Shown here piece after piece: positions 42,791 to 51,637 of a stretch of 59,526 nucleotides of DNA. The stretch is from assembly GCF_000960475.2 (NCBI RefSeq), contig NZ_JZDQ02000037.1, positions 1 through 59,526 of the forward strand, given 5' to 3'. This DNA comes from Nocardioides luteus. GTDB taxonomy: Bacteria; Actinomycetota; Actinomycetes; Propionibacteriales; Nocardioidaceae. Under the pieces are notes generated by a model that worked only from the letters and a program-made list of their open reading frames with translations, ran no database searches and had not been told where the DNA came from. Each line of letters starts with the position of its first letter. Position 1 is the stretch's first letter. The position numbers and the translations under genes are program-made.

Positions 42791-43717
42791 ATGGCCGTGT
42801 CAGTGCGTGAACTCCGCGCGCGGATCAAGTCGACGGAGTCGATGAAGAAGATCACGCGCGCCATGGAGCTCATCGCTGCGTCCCGGATCATCAAGGCGCA
42901 GCAGCGGGCCAATGCGGCCGCGCCGTACGCCCGTGAGCTCACCCGCGCCGTCTCGGCGGTGGCGACCTGGTCCAACGTGGACCACCCGCTGACCACCGAG
43001 CCGGAGGCGCCCACCCGTGCCGCCGTGCTGGTGGTCACCAGCGACCGTGGTCTGGCCGGCTCCTACTCCTCGAGCGTGCTCAAGGAGGCCGAGGGCCTGG
43101 TCGAGAAGCTCAAGGCCGAGGGCAAGGAGGTCGACCTCTACGTCACCGGACGCAAGGCGGAGGCCTTCTACAAGTTCCGCGGCCGTTCCGTGGCGCAGGC
43201 CTGGACCGGCTTCTCGGACCGTCCGGAGTACGACGCGGCCAAGGAGATCGGCCAGAAGCTGATCGAGGTCTTCGTCGAGGGCACCGAGGCGGAGACCGCG
43301 GCTGCTCCCGGCGTCGACGAGGTCCACGTGGTCTACACGCGGTTCATCACCATGATGACGCAGAAGCCCACCGCCGTACGTCTCCTGCCTCTGGAGGTCG
43401 TGGAGGGCACCGAGGCTCCGGCCGAGGGCGATGTCCTGCCGCTCTACGAGTTCGAGCCGTCGGCCGAGGCCGTGCTCGACTCGCTGCTCCCGCAGTACGT
43501 CGTGAGCCGGATCTGGTTCGCGCTGCTGCAGGCGGCCGCCTCCGAGCTGGCCCAGCGTCAGAAGGCGATGAAGTCGGCTACCGACAACGCCGACGAGCTC
43601 ATCAAGAAGTTCACCCGGGTTGCCAACCAGGCTCGCCAGGCAGGCATCACCCAGGAGATCAGCGAGATCGTCGGCGGCGTGAACGCGCTCGCCGATGCCC
43701 AGGCTGCGAACGACTGA
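42791..43717 (+). CDS. atpG: ATP synthase subunit gamma
   Basis: A 308-residue central rotor shaft. The N-terminal helix (RARIKSTESMKKITRAMELIAASRI) and C-terminal helix (LIKKFTRVANQARQAGITQEISEIVGG) form the coiled coil that turns in the alpha-beta hexamer. The central Rossmann-like domain holds VVTSDRGLAGSY. It starts two bases after the atpA stop. Confidence 0.96.
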   Translation: MAVSVRELRARIKSTESMKKITRAMELIAASRIIKAQQRANAAAPYARELTRAVSAVATWSNVDHPLTTEPEAPTRAAVLVVTSDRGLAGSYSSSVLKEAEGLVEKLKAEGKEVDLYVTGRKAEAFYKFRGRSVAQAWTGFSDRPEYDAAKEIGQKLIEVFVEGTEAETAAAPGVDEVHVVYTRFITMMTQKPTAVRLLPLEVVEGTEAPAEGDVLPLYEFEPSAEAVLDSLLPQYVVSRIWFALLQAAASELAQRQKAMKSATDNADELIKKFTRVANQARQAGITQEISEIVGGVNALADAQAAND

Positions 43718-43743
43718 GAACCCACAGAAAGACTGACTAGAAA

Positions 43744-45180
43744 ATGACCGCACAGGTTGACGAGAAGACCACGACGGGCCGCATCGCCCGCGTGATCGGC
43801 CCGGTCGTCGACGTGGAGTTCCCCGTCGACGCCATGCCGGAAATCTACAACAAGCTCGAGGTCGAGGTCACCGTCAACGGTGAGACCTCCGTCCTGCCGC
43901 TCGAGGTTGCCCAGCACATCGGTGACGGCATGGTCCGCGCGATCTCGCTGAAGCCGACCGACGGCGTCGTCCGCGGTGCCACCGTGACCGACACCGGCGC
44001 TCCGATCACCGTCCCGGTGGGTGACGTCACCCTCGGCCACGTGTTCAACGCGACCGGTGACATCCTCGACGTCGACCCGTCCACGGTCGAGGTCAAGGAG
44101 CGCTGGGGCATCCACCGCAAGGCTCCGGCCTTCGACCAGCTCGAGTCCAAGACCCAGATGTTCGAGACGGGCATCAAGGTCATCGACCTCCTCACCCCCT
44201 ACGTGACCGGTGGAAAGATCGGCCTCTTCGGTGGTGCGGGCGTCGGCAAGACCGTCCTCATCCAGGAGATGATCGCCCGAGTCGCCAAGAACCACGGTGG
44301 TGTCTCCGTGTTCGCCGGTGTCGGCGAGCGCACCCGTGAGGGCAACGACCTCATCCACGAGATGCAGGAGGCCGGCGTCTACGACAAGGTCGCCCTGACC
44401 TTCGGCCAGATGGACGAGCCGCCGGGCACGCGTCTGCGCGTGGCCCTCTCGGCGCTGACGATGGCGGAGTACTTCCGCGACGTCCAGGGCCAGGACGTGC
44501 TGCTGTTCATCGACAACATCTTCCGCTTCACCCAGGCGGGCTCCGAGGTCTCGACCCTGCTGGGCCGGATGCCTTCGGCCGTGGGTTACCAGCCCAACCT
44601 CGCCGACGAGATGGGTCTGCTCCAGGAGCGGATCACCTCGACGCGTGGTCACTCGATCACCTCGATGCAGGCGATCTACGTGCCGGCCGACGACTACACC
44701 GACCCGGCTCCGGCGACCACCTTCGCCCACCTCGACGCGACCACCGAGCTCTCCCGTGAGATCGCTTCGCTGGGTATCTACCCGGCGGTGGACCCGCTGA
44801 CCTCGACGTCGCGAATCCTGGACCCGCAGTACATCGGCCAGGACCACTACGACTGCGCCGTCCGCGTCAAGCAGATCCTCCAGCGCAACAAGGAGCTGCA
44901 GGACATCATCGCGATCCTGGGTGTCGACGAGCTCTCCGAGGAAGACAAGATCATCGTCTCCCGCGCTCGCCGGATCCAGCGGTTCCTCTCGCAGAACACC
45001 TACGTCGCCAAGCAGTTCACCGGCATCGAGGGTTCGACGGTTCCGGTCAAGGACACCATCGAGGCGTTCAACAAGATCGCCGACGGTGAGTACGACCACG
45101 TCGCCGAGCAGGCGTTCTTCATGTGCGGTGGCCTCGACGACGTCGAGGCGAAGTGGGCCGAGATCCAGAAGAGCCTCTGA
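43744..45180 (+). CDS. atpD: ATP synthase subunit beta
   Basis: A 478-residue catalytic F1 subunit. Walker A GGAGVGKTVL, the catalytic GERTREGNDL Glu, Walker B VLLFIDNIFRF, the signature PSAVGYQPNLADEMG-type stretch, and the DELSEED-like loop reading DELSEEDK. The next gene starts on the last base of its stop. Confidence 0.98.
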   Translation: MTAQVDEKTTTGRIARVIGPVVDVEFPVDAMPEIYNKLEVEVTVNGETSVLPLEVAQHIGDGMVRAISLKPTDGVVRGATVTDTGAPITVPVGDVTLGHVFNATGDILDVDPSTVEVKERWGIHRKAPAFDQLESKTQMFETGIKVIDLLTPYVTGGKIGLFGGAGVGKTVLIQEMIARVAKNHGGVSVFAGVGERTREGNDLIHEMQEAGVYDKVALTFGQMDEPPGTRLRVALSALTMAEYFRDVQGQDVLLFIDNIFRFTQAGSEVSTLLGRMPSAVGYQPNLADEMGLLQERITSTRGHSITSMQAIYVPADDYTDPAPATTFAHLDATTELSREIASLGIYPAVDPLTSTSRILDPQYIGQDHYDCAVRVKQILQRNKELQDIIAILGVDELSEEDKIIVSRARRIQRFLSQNTYVAKQFTGIEGSTVPVKDTIEAFNKIADGEYDHVAEQAFFMCGGLDDVEAKWAEIQKSL

Positions 45181-45572
45181 TGACGGACGCACTTCAGGTG
45201 GAGCTCGTCGCTGCAGACCGCGTGGTCTGGAGCGGCGGGGCCACCATGGTCATCGCCCGAACGGTCGACGGTGATGTCGGTGTCCTGCGCGGTCACGCGC
45301 CGGTGCTGTCGGCTCTCACCGAGGCGGTCGTGGAGATCACTCCGGAGGAGGGCACCGAGGTCATCGCGACCGTCGACGGTGGCTTCCTCTCGGTGGCCAA
45401 CGACCGCGTCTCGATCCTGTCCGAGCACGTGCTGCTTGCCCACGAGATCGACCTCAGCCAGGCTGAGGTCGAGCTCGAGGAGGCCCGTCGCCTGCTCGGC
45501 ACCAACAACGACGCCGAGAAGCGCATCCGTCGTGCCGAGGCACGCATCCGCGCTGTCGAGAAGGCCTCCTAG
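45180..45572 (+). CDS. atpC: ATP synthase subunit epsilon
   Basis: A 130-residue rotor-foot subunit. The N-terminal beta-sandwich (VELVAADRVVWSGGATMVIARTVDG...GHAPVLSAL) and the short C-terminal helical hairpin (AEVELEEARRLLG...RAEARIRAVEKAS) are typical; the C-terminal part can inhibit hydrolysis. The ATG overlaps the atpD stop. It completes the operon. Confidence 0.95.
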   Translation: MTDALQVELVAADRVVWSGGATMVIARTVDGDVGVLRGHAPVLSALTEAVVEITPEEGTEVIATVDGGFLSVANDRVSILSEHVLLAHEIDLSQAEVELEEARRLLGTNNDAEKRIRRAEARIRAVEKAS

Positions 45573-45593
45573 GGAAAGAGGGGCGATACCCGA

Positions 45594-46040
45594 ATGGCAT
45601 GGTGGGAGCTGCTCTTGGTCGTTGTGGCCGCGTTGCTTCTGCTTGTCCTCGCCTATGGCATCGGGATCGCCGTACGTCGCCGCCTGCTCGCTCGCAACGG
45701 CGGCGTCTTCGAACTGAGCCACCGCGTCCGGGACACCAGTCCCGGGCGCGGTTGGGTCATCGGTATCGGGCGCTACTCCGGTGACGCCCAGCTGGAGTGG
45801 TTCCGGATCTTCTCGCTCTCGCCCAAGCCCAAACGGGTCTGGCGCCGGACCGAGATGTCCTACATCTCCAGCCGCTCTCCCGAGGGGATCGAGGAGCTGG
45901 TCCTCTACCCCGAGAACCTGATCGTGACCTGTGAGGCCAACGGTCAGCACATCGACCTGGCGATGGACCAGCAGACCCTGATCGGCTTCCAGGCCTGGCT
46001 CGAGTCCCGCCCGATGCGGTCCACCTGGACCGTCTTCTGA
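45594..46040 (+). CDS. DUF2550 membrane protein
   Basis: A 148-residue protein with an N-terminal membrane helix (WWELLLVVVAALLLLVLAYGIGI), a basic flank and a cytosolic beta-rich domain (GRGWVIGIGRYSGDAQLEWFRIFSLSPKP...). It matches DUF2550, whose genes sit directly after atpC in many actinobacteria. Function unknown. The 21-base gap and the absence of a terminator suggest co-transcription with the ATP synthase genes. Confidence 0.88.
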   Translation: MAWWELLLVVVAALLLLVLAYGIGIAVRRRLLARNGGVFELSHRVRDTSPGRGWVIGIGRYSGDAQLEWFRIFSLSPKPKRVWRRTEMSYISSRSPEGIEELVLYPENLIVTCEANGQHIDLAMDQQTLIGFQAWLESRPMRSTWTVF

Positions 46041-46143
46041 GCGTCTTCCTCCGACCGTCTCCGGCGCAACACCGGGGTCGGTCGGTTTGCTTTCGGGGGA
46101 TTCCCTGATTGTCCGGAGGGCATCTGCGGCGGATCGTTGAGGT

Positions 46144-46746
46144 ATGTCCTCAACCGCTCCCATTCCCGCCCAGCCCATCCCGCCCGCCCCGCCTGTCGGC
46201 GACGAGCTCCGCTGCACCGATGCCGACCGCGACCGCGTGATCGACCTGCTCAAGGCCGCCTACGCCGACGGCCGGCTCGACCAGGCCGAGTTCGACGTCC
46301 GCTTCGACCTGACCATGAAGGCGAAGACGTACGCCGCCCTGGAGCCGATCACCCGCGACCTCGTCGCGCAGCCCACGCCCGCCCCGGCGCCGGCCAAGCC
46401 CGCTCGTGACCTGCTGCCGCCGCCGACCACGGAGGAGCGGCTGCTGGCCGCGCTCGCCCAGGCGACGACCTGGGTGCCGGTCGTCATCGGTCCCGCGATC
46501 CTCTACTACACCGTCGGCAAGCGCTCCGAGTTCGTGAAGCACCACGCCGCCGGCGCCCTCAACCTGCAGCTCACCCTGCTCGCCGTCACGATCGTGACCT
46601 TCGGGCTCGGTGGCGCGCTCTACGGGATCGCCTGGGTCCTGGCGACCGCCTTCGCGGTCGTCGCGCTCGCCGGCGCCCCGCTGCGCCAGCCGTGGGTGCT
46701 GCCGATCTTCGGCCGCGGCGGTCCCTACGAGAAGAAGCAGGACTGA
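46144..46746 (+). CDS. DUF1707/SHOCT-like and DUF4870 domain protein
   Basis: A 200-residue protein: a Pro-rich N-terminus (about 1-20), a DUF1707-type segment (LRCTDADRDRVIDLLKAAYADGRLDQAEFDVR, about 22-70), then a DUF4870-like membrane part with VGKRSEFVKHHAAGALNLQLTLLAVTIV. Such proteins are common, uncharacterised actinobacterial membrane proteins. It is followed by a 13-bp tandem repeat. Confidence 0.85.
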   Translation: MSSTAPIPAQPIPPAPPVGDELRCTDADRDRVIDLLKAAYADGRLDQAEFDVRFDLTMKAKTYAALEPITRDLVAQPTPAPAPAKPARDLLPPPTTEERLLAALAQATTWVPVVIGPAILYYTVGKRSEFVKHHAAGALNLQLTLLAVTIVTFGLGGALYGIAWVLATAFAVVALAGAPLRQPWVLPIFGRGGPYEKKQD

Positions 46747-46748
46747 TC

Positions 46749-46812
46749 CCCGCATCCGGTTCCCGCATCCGGTTCCTGCATCCGGTTCCTGCATCCGGTC
46801 CCTGCATCCGGC
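46749..46812. repeat. 13-bp tandem repeat, five copies
   Basis: GCATCCGG recurs at 46752, 46765, 46778, 46791 and 46804, exactly 13 bases apart, inside units of the type CCYGCATCCGGTT. It starts right after the DUF1707 gene stop and ends 17 bases before the -10 box of the MFS gene. Confidence 0.93.
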
Positions 46813-46828
46813 ACGGCCCCGAGGTCAC

Positions 46829-46841
46829 TAGCCTTTACCTT
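46829..46841 (+). promoter_or_regulatory. Leaderless-type promoter of the 46842 MFS gene
   Basis: TAGCCT (46829-46834), seven bases, GTG at 46842. This decides the start; a longer in-frame version from 46692 would overlap the upstream gene and translate the tandem repeat. Confidence 0.55.
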
Positions 46842-48002
46842 GTGACGCCTCTCCGCCGTGCCCAAGCCGGATCGGTGGTGGCGTTCGCGACCAACGGCCT
46901 GCTGTCCGCGACCTTCATCTCCCGCATCCCCGCGCTCCGCGACAGCCTCGGTCTGAACAACTCGGCCGTCGGCCTGATGCTGCTGGCGATGGGCATCGGA
47001 TCCGTCGCCGCGCTGCCCCTGGCCGGGGGACTGGTGATGCGCTGGGGCGCTGCCCGGGTCGTACGCCGCTGCGCGATGCTCTGCGTCGCCGCCCTGACCC
47101 TGGTGGCGATCTCCGGCAGCTGGCTGGCGCAGGCCTGGCTGGTGGCCCTGTGCCTGGTGGCGTACGGCGTCGGCTACGGGGTCTGGGACGTCGCCATGAA
47201 CGTCGAGGGTGCCGCGGTCGAGCGGCGGGGCGGCAAGACGCTGATGCCGCAGCTGCACGCGATGTGGAGCGTCGGCACCGTGCTCGGTGGGATCCTGGGC
47301 ATCGCCCTGGTGGGCACGCTGCCGACGGTGTGGCACGTCGCCGGCGTCGCGGCCGTCGCGCTGGCGGTCTGCTGGTGGGGCACCGCGGGCTTCCTGCCCA
47401 CCGCCGCACCCCCGGAGGGCCACTCGCCGCGGCGGGAGCTGCTCGCCGCCTGGCGTTCGCCCCACACCCTCCTGCTGGGGCTGATGGTGCTCGCCTTCGC
47501 CGCCGCCGAGGGAAGCGCCAACGACTGGGTCTCGCTGGCGATGATCGACGGCTACGACGTGAGCCACCGGGTCGGGGTGGCGTGCTACGCGGCGTTCGTC
47601 TTCTGCATGAGCCTCGCCCGCTTCGCCGGCGCCAAGGTGATCGACCGGGTCGGCCGGCAGCCGGTCCTGATCACCTCGGCGGCGCTCGCGGGTGCGGGGA
47701 TCGTACTGACCGTGCTCGCCGGTTCCTTCGGGCTCGCGCTGGCCGGGATCGTCCTGTGGGGCTTCGGCGCCGCCCTCGGCTTCCCGCTGGGGATCAGCAT
47801 CGCCGCCGACGACGAGACCCGGGCCGCCGCGCGGGTCTCGGTCGTCTCCACGCTGGCCTACGGAGCCTTCCTCGGCTTCCCGCCGATCCTGGGGGCGGTG
47901 GGGGACCAGATCGGCACCCTGCGGGCGCTCCTGGTCGTCGCCGTCCTGATGCTCCCGGCTGCGGCCCTCGCCGCGACGGTGGCGCGGCGGCGGGCCCTGT
48001 AA
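46842..48002 (+). CDS. MFS transporter
   Basis: A 386-residue carrier with about 12 hydrophobic helices. The N-terminus FATNGLLSATFISRIPALRDSLGLNNSAVGLMLLAMGIGSV and the loop GGLVMRWGAARVVRRCA (motif A type), followed by GVGYGVWDVAMNVEGAAVERRGG, resemble the YbjJ/fucose-permease-like branch. Substrate unknown. GTG start. The stop TAA is part of the palindrome that follows. Confidence 0.85.
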   Translation: MTPLRRAQAGSVVAFATNGLLSATFISRIPALRDSLGLNNSAVGLMLLAMGIGSVAALPLAGGLVMRWGAARVVRRCAMLCVAALTLVAISGSWLAQAWLVALCLVAYGVGYGVWDVAMNVEGAAVERRGGKTLMPQLHAMWSVGTVLGGILGIALVGTLPTVWHVAGVAAVALAVCWWGTAGFLPTAAPPEGHSPRRELLAAWRSPHTLLLGLMVLAFAAAEGSANDWVSLAMIDGYDVSHRVGVACYAAFVFCMSLARFAGAKVIDRVGRQPVLITSAALAGAGIVLTVLAGSFGLALAGIVLWGFGAALGFPLGISIAADDETRAAARVSVVSTLAYGAFLGFPPILGAVGDQIGTLRALLVVAVLMLPAAALAATVARRRAL

Positions 48003-48070
48003 CACGCTGTTCGTAGGTCTATCCGGTCGTTCTGACAGGGCGAGTAGTCCTACGAACGACGTGTTACACG
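47999..48070. repeat. Inverted repeat (dispersed family C, copy 1), probable bidirectional terminator
   Basis: Arms GTAACACGCTGTTCGTAGG (47999-48017) and CCTACGAACGACGTGTTAC (48049-48067) pair at 17 of 19 positions around a 31-base loop. The left arm contains the MFS stop. The 33 bases 48038-48070 are identical to 56440-56472. It lies between convergent MFS and helicase genes. Confidence 0.85.
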
Positions 48071-48089
48071 AGAGCGACGCCCCGCCGGA

Positions 48090-51000
48090 TCAGTCGAACA
48101 GGGCCCGGATGTCGTCGGCGCCGATGGTGGAGCCCATGGCACCCTCGCCGTCGACGACCTTGGCGAAGAGCTCGGCCTTGCGCTCCTTGAGCTCCATGAC
48201 CTTCTCCTCGATCGTGTCGGTCGACACCAGCCGGTAGACCATGACGTGCTGGGTCTGGCCGATGCGGTGGGCGCGGTCGACGGCCTGGGCCTCGGCGGCG
48301 GGGTTCCACCACGGGTCGAGTACGAAGACGTAGTCGGCCTCGGTCAGGGTGAGGCCGACACCACCGGCCTTGAGCGAGATCAGGAAGACCGGGGCATCGC
48401 CGTCGCGGAAGCTCTCGATCGCCGCGCCGCGGTCGCGGGTGGCGCCGTCGAGGTAGGCGGCGTCGATGCCGGCCTCGGCGAGCCGGGTGCGGGCCCGGCC
48501 GAGGAAGGAGGTGAACTGGCTGAAGACCAGCGCCTTGTGGCCCTCGGCGGCGAGCTCCTCGATGTGGTCGACGAGCGTGTCGAGCTTGGCCGAGCCGACG
48601 TCGTCGTCCTCGGGGTCGACCAGTCCGGGGTCGAGGGAGAGCTGCCGCAGCCTGGTCAGCGCGCTGAGGATCGCGACCCGGTTGTCGTTGAAGTCGTCGA
48701 GCAGGTGCAGGATCCGCTGCCGCTCCTTGGCCAGGTGGGCGTCGTAGATCTTGCGGTGGGCCGGGTTGAGGTCGACGCCGAGCACCTGCTCCTGCTTGGG
48801 CGGCAGGTCGTCGGCGACGAGCTCCTTCGTACGCCGCAGCAGGAACGGGCGCAGCCGGGTCCGGAACCGGCGCAGCGCGCCGTCGTCACCGGACTTCTCC
48901 ACGGGTGAGACCACCGCGTCGCGGAACATCCGCGGGCTGGGGTAGAGGCCGGGCGCCGTGATCGAGAGCAGCGCCCACAGCTCCATCAGGCGGTTCTCGA
49001 ACGGCGTGCCGGTCACCGCGAGGCGCCAGCGGGCGTCGATGCGGCGGGCCGCGGCGTACGTCTTGGACTGGTGGTTCTTGACCTGCTGCGCCTCGTCGAG
49101 GACGAGTCCGGCCCAGGGGCGCCCGGCGAAGGCGTCCTGCTCGAGCCGGAGGATGGCGTAGGTGGTGACCACCACGTCGGCGTCCTCGCGGGCCTCGGCC
49201 ACGGAGTCGACGCGCTTGCTCACCGTGCTCACCCGGAGGCCGGGGGTGTGGCGGCGGGCCTCCTGGACCCAGGCCGGTACGACCGAGGTCGGCGCCACCA
49301 CGAGATAGGGAGCGCGCGGGCCCGGCTGGGTGTGCACGGCGTGGGAGATCGTGGCCAACACCTGGAGCGTCTTGCCCAGGCCCATGTCGTCGGCGAGGAT
49401 CCCGCCGAGGCCCTGGTCGTGCAGGAACGCCAGCCAGTGGAAGCCGTCGAGCTGGTAGTGGCGCAGCTCGGTCGCGAGACCGGTCGGGGTGGGCCGCGGG
49501 ATCTCGCGCAGGTCGCGCAGCGCCTGGGCGCGCTGGACCCATTCGGCGGCCTGCTGGTCGACCACGCCGAGCTCGGCGAGCTCGGCCCAGACGCCCAGGT
49601 CGTGCTTGCCGACCGCGAGGCCGTCGCCGGTGCGCTCGTGGAGCTGTCCGGCGGCCTCGACGACGTTGCGCAGCCGGTCGAGCTCCGGGCGGTCGGTGGT
49701 GATGTAGGTGCCGCTGGGGAGGATCAGGTGGTCGTCGCCGCGGGTCAGCGCCGCGAGCACGTCGGGCAGCGGGACCGGCTCGCCGCCGATCCGGATCACG
49801 ACCTGCAGGTCGAGCCAGTCCTGACCGCCCAGGGAGGCGCCCTCGGGCGAGGTGACCTCGAAGGAGATCTCCGGGTCCTCGTCGGTCTCGCGGAAGTCGG
49901 GCCGCTCCACCTCGGTGACCTCGACGCCCTCGATCTCACGCAGCGCCGGGAGGTCGTGGATGGCGAGCGCGAGCGCGTCGCCGTCGCGCACCTCCTGCTT
50001 GCGGAGCAGCTCGGCGGAGACCCTCTCGCGAAGCACGGCCTCCGCGGCCGGGTCGCGGACCAGGCCGAGGTCCTCACGGGAGTCCACCGGGTAGTGACGT
50101 ACGCCGTAGGCCCATGTCCAGCCGAGGGTGGCATGCGTCGAGCTGCGCCAGGTGACGGTCAGCGTCAGGCGAGGTGCGGGCGGCTCAGGGATGTCGAGGG
50201 AGTCGTCGGTGGAGCGCAGCGGCACCAGGCGCGCCAGCGGGCCCAGCAGGGCGCTCAGCGTGCCGATCTCCGGCTCGGGGACGGTCAGCGGGTCGCGGGC
50301 CGTCACCAGCCGCTGGGCGTGCGTGGAGAGCGGTCCGGACAGGTCGCCGAGATGGAGGATGCCGGCATCGAGGATGCCGACCGAGCGGGTCGGGCGACCG
50401 ATCGGGAGCACCGTCGGGCCGGCGTAGACCCGGTCGCCGTGGGCCAGGCCGAAGCGGAGCACCGCCTCGCCGTCCTCGCGGCGCAGCTCCCCGGCGAGCG
50501 AGAGCGGATCGTCGAAGAGCACCACGCCGCGTACGTTCTCGCCGGGCAGGACCGTCACGCCGCCACGGATCGCGTCGCGGAGCAGGCTGACCGCGTGCTC
50601 ACCGAAGTCGGCCAGGCTGAGGGAGGAGCCGCGGGCGTAGAGCAGCCGGTCGGGCCGCAGCTGCCGGGCCAGCTCCTGCAGGGGGAGCAGCTGGCTGCGC
50701 GGGAAGTCCTTGCCGGGCAGCGCGCTGGGGATGTTGGCCCAGTCGGCACCGGTCTTCGCCCAGCGCTCGCGGTTGCCCATCCGCATCGGCCTGAGCTCGA
50801 CGGTGGGGGAGCCGCCCATGGCCGACCGTGGGCTGTGCACATCGATCTCGAGGGCCAGCGCCGGCAGGTCGTCCTCGGGCTTGTTGTCCTCGGCGAGCTG
50901 GCCGAGCAGCGTACGCAGCTCCGTCTCCCACGACGGGCCCTGCGGCGCCGTCGAGGTGCGCGAGCCGGCGAGCACCAGCCCGAGGGCGGCGCCGTGCTTG

Positions 51001-51269
51001 CAGTTGTTGTGCACGGGGCAGCTGCACGAGCTGGTCACCCGGGCGACGCCGTTGCGGGACTCCAGGTTGAGGGTCGTGCGGTAGGGGGCCGGGCCGGTGC
51101 CTCGGACCTCGGCCGCCGCGCGCAGCGTGCTGCTGCCGATCTCGGTGACCTGGGGCTCCCCGACGCGGCCCTGGGCCGCGTAGGCCTCGCCGCGCTCGAT
51201 GGTCTGGGGGTCGAAGGTCTCGCGGATCAGGTCGTTCGTGAGAGCTTCGAGCAAGGGCACCCGATCCAT
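48090..51269 (-). CDS. SNF2-family DEAD/DEAH helicase with N-terminal SWIM zinc finger
   Basis: A 1059-residue ATPase. The N-terminal SWIM finger has Cys82, Cys84, Cys90 and His92 (SCSCPVHNNCKH). The C-terminal engine has motif I DDMGLGKT, motif II LDEAQQVKN (DEAQ), motif III TGTPFENRLMELWALL, motif V GGVGLTLTEADYVF and motif VI QAVDRAHRIGQTQ. SNF2 proteins translocate on duplex DNA and remodel bound proteins; bacterial SWIM-SNF2 proteins (RapA-like or defence-like) are poorly defined. No defence gene is adjacent. ATG 51269 has a CATGCT box six bases upstream. Confidence 0.93.
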   Translation of the reverse strand: MDRVPLLEALTNDLIRETFDPQTIERGEAYAAQGRVGEPQVTEIGSSTLRAAAEVRGTGPAPYRTTLNLESRNGVARVTSSCSCPVHNNCKHGAALGLVLAGSRTSTAPQGPSWETELRTLLGQLAEDNKPEDDLPALALEIDVHSPRSAMGGSPTVELRPMRMGNRERWAKTGADWANIPSALPGKDFPRSQLLPLQELARQLRPDRLLYARGSSLSLADFGEHAVSLLRDAIRGGVTVLPGENVRGVVLFDDPLSLAGELRREDGEAVLRFGLAHGDRVYAGPTVLPIGRPTRSVGILDAGILHLGDLSGPLSTHAQRLVTARDPLTVPEPEIGTLSALLGPLARLVPLRSTDDSLDIPEPPAPRLTLTVTWRSSTHATLGWTWAYGVRHYPVDSREDLGLVRDPAAEAVLRERVSAELLRKQEVRDGDALALAIHDLPALREIEGVEVTEVERPDFRETDEDPEISFEVTSPEGASLGGQDWLDLQVVIRIGGEPVPLPDVLAALTRGDDHLILPSGTYITTDRPELDRLRNVVEAAGQLHERTGDGLAVGKHDLGVWAELAELGVVDQQAAEWVQRAQALRDLREIPRPTPTGLATELRHYQLDGFHWLAFLHDQGLGGILADDMGLGKTLQVLATISHAVHTQPGPRAPYLVVAPTSVVPAWVQEARRHTPGLRVSTVSKRVDSVAEAREDADVVVTTYAILRLEQDAFAGRPWAGLVLDEAQQVKNHQSKTYAAARRIDARWRLAVTGTPFENRLMELWALLSITAPGLYPSPRMFRDAVVSPVEKSGDDGALRRFRTRLRPFLLRRTKELVADDLPPKQEQVLGVDLNPAHRKIYDAHLAKERQRILHLLDDFNDNRVAILSALTRLRQLSLDPGLVDPEDDDVGSAKLDTLVDHIEELAAEGHKALVFSQFTSFLGRARTRLAEAGIDAAYLDGATRDRGAAIESFRDGDAPVFLISLKAGGVGLTLTEADYVFVLDPWWNPAAEAQAVDRAHRIGQTQHVMVYRLVSTDTIEEKVMELKERKAELFAKVVDGEGAMGSTIGADDIRALFD

Positions 51270-51341
51270 TCTTCCAGCATGAGGCGGGTTCTGCGACTTC
51301 GTGGACGCTGGTGGTGAGCAGCGTCTCGTTCGTTGCGGAGG

Positions 51342-51359
51342 CGCTGGTCTAGACCAGCG
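51342..51359. promoter_or_regulatory. 18-bp perfect palindrome, operator candidate
   Basis: CGCTGGTCTAGACCAGCG lies about 73 bases upstream of the helicase start and 280 bases upstream of the regulator start. Its size and symmetry suit a dimeric regulator. A link to the neighbouring HTH regulator is a guess. Confidence 0.5.
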
Positions 51360-51475
51360 GCGCACCCCGCGGCGGTTCCGGTGCATTCACCGGCCTGCAT
51401 AGACGCACGCTGGGACGCCCGTCCCAGGCAACCGAATCCGAACCGATCCGGACGACTTCGTTGCGCAAAAGGAAA

Positions 51476-51515
51476 GCCACCTCGATCCGAGCGGGGGGAT
51501 CCGGACCGAGGTGGC
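51476..51515. terminator. Hairpin in the gap before the TrmB/LuxR-type gene
   Basis: A 14-bp stem with one mismatch: GCCACCTCGATCCG (51476-51489) with CGGACCGAGGTGGC (51502-51515), loop 12 bases. The plus strand continues GATGAATACTTTC. It could end a short RNA made from the gap or act in the leader of the regulator mRNA. Confidence 0.5.
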
Positions 51516-51637
51516 GATGAATACTTTCGGCCAAGTTGCCGGTGATTGCAAGTCGAACCGCTATGGCGGGAATGTGACGTGTCGTATATCTGCCATGATG
51601 TCCGTGGTTCGTTCCCCGCCACGGAAAGGCATCTCGG

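Larger units (their letters stand above)
51270..51637. other. 368-bp gap without a gene
   Basis: No ORF here has convincing coding character. The gap holds the divergent promoters of the helicase and the TrmB/LuxR-type regulator, an 18-bp palindrome (51342-51359), a small hairpin CCGGTG-CATT-CACCGG (51378-51393) and a strong hairpin (51476-51515). GGAAAGG lies before the 51638 ATG. Confidence 0.6.

Noticed and set aside
46749..46812. Possible CRISPR array
   Set aside because: The 13-bp units are contiguous without unique spacers and no cas gene is present.
49071..51317. A 748-codon plus-strand open frame opposite the SNF2 helicase
   Set aside because: Repetitive Arg/Gly/Val/Leu composition, no ribosome site, no motif; typical of the antisense frame of a high-GC gene.
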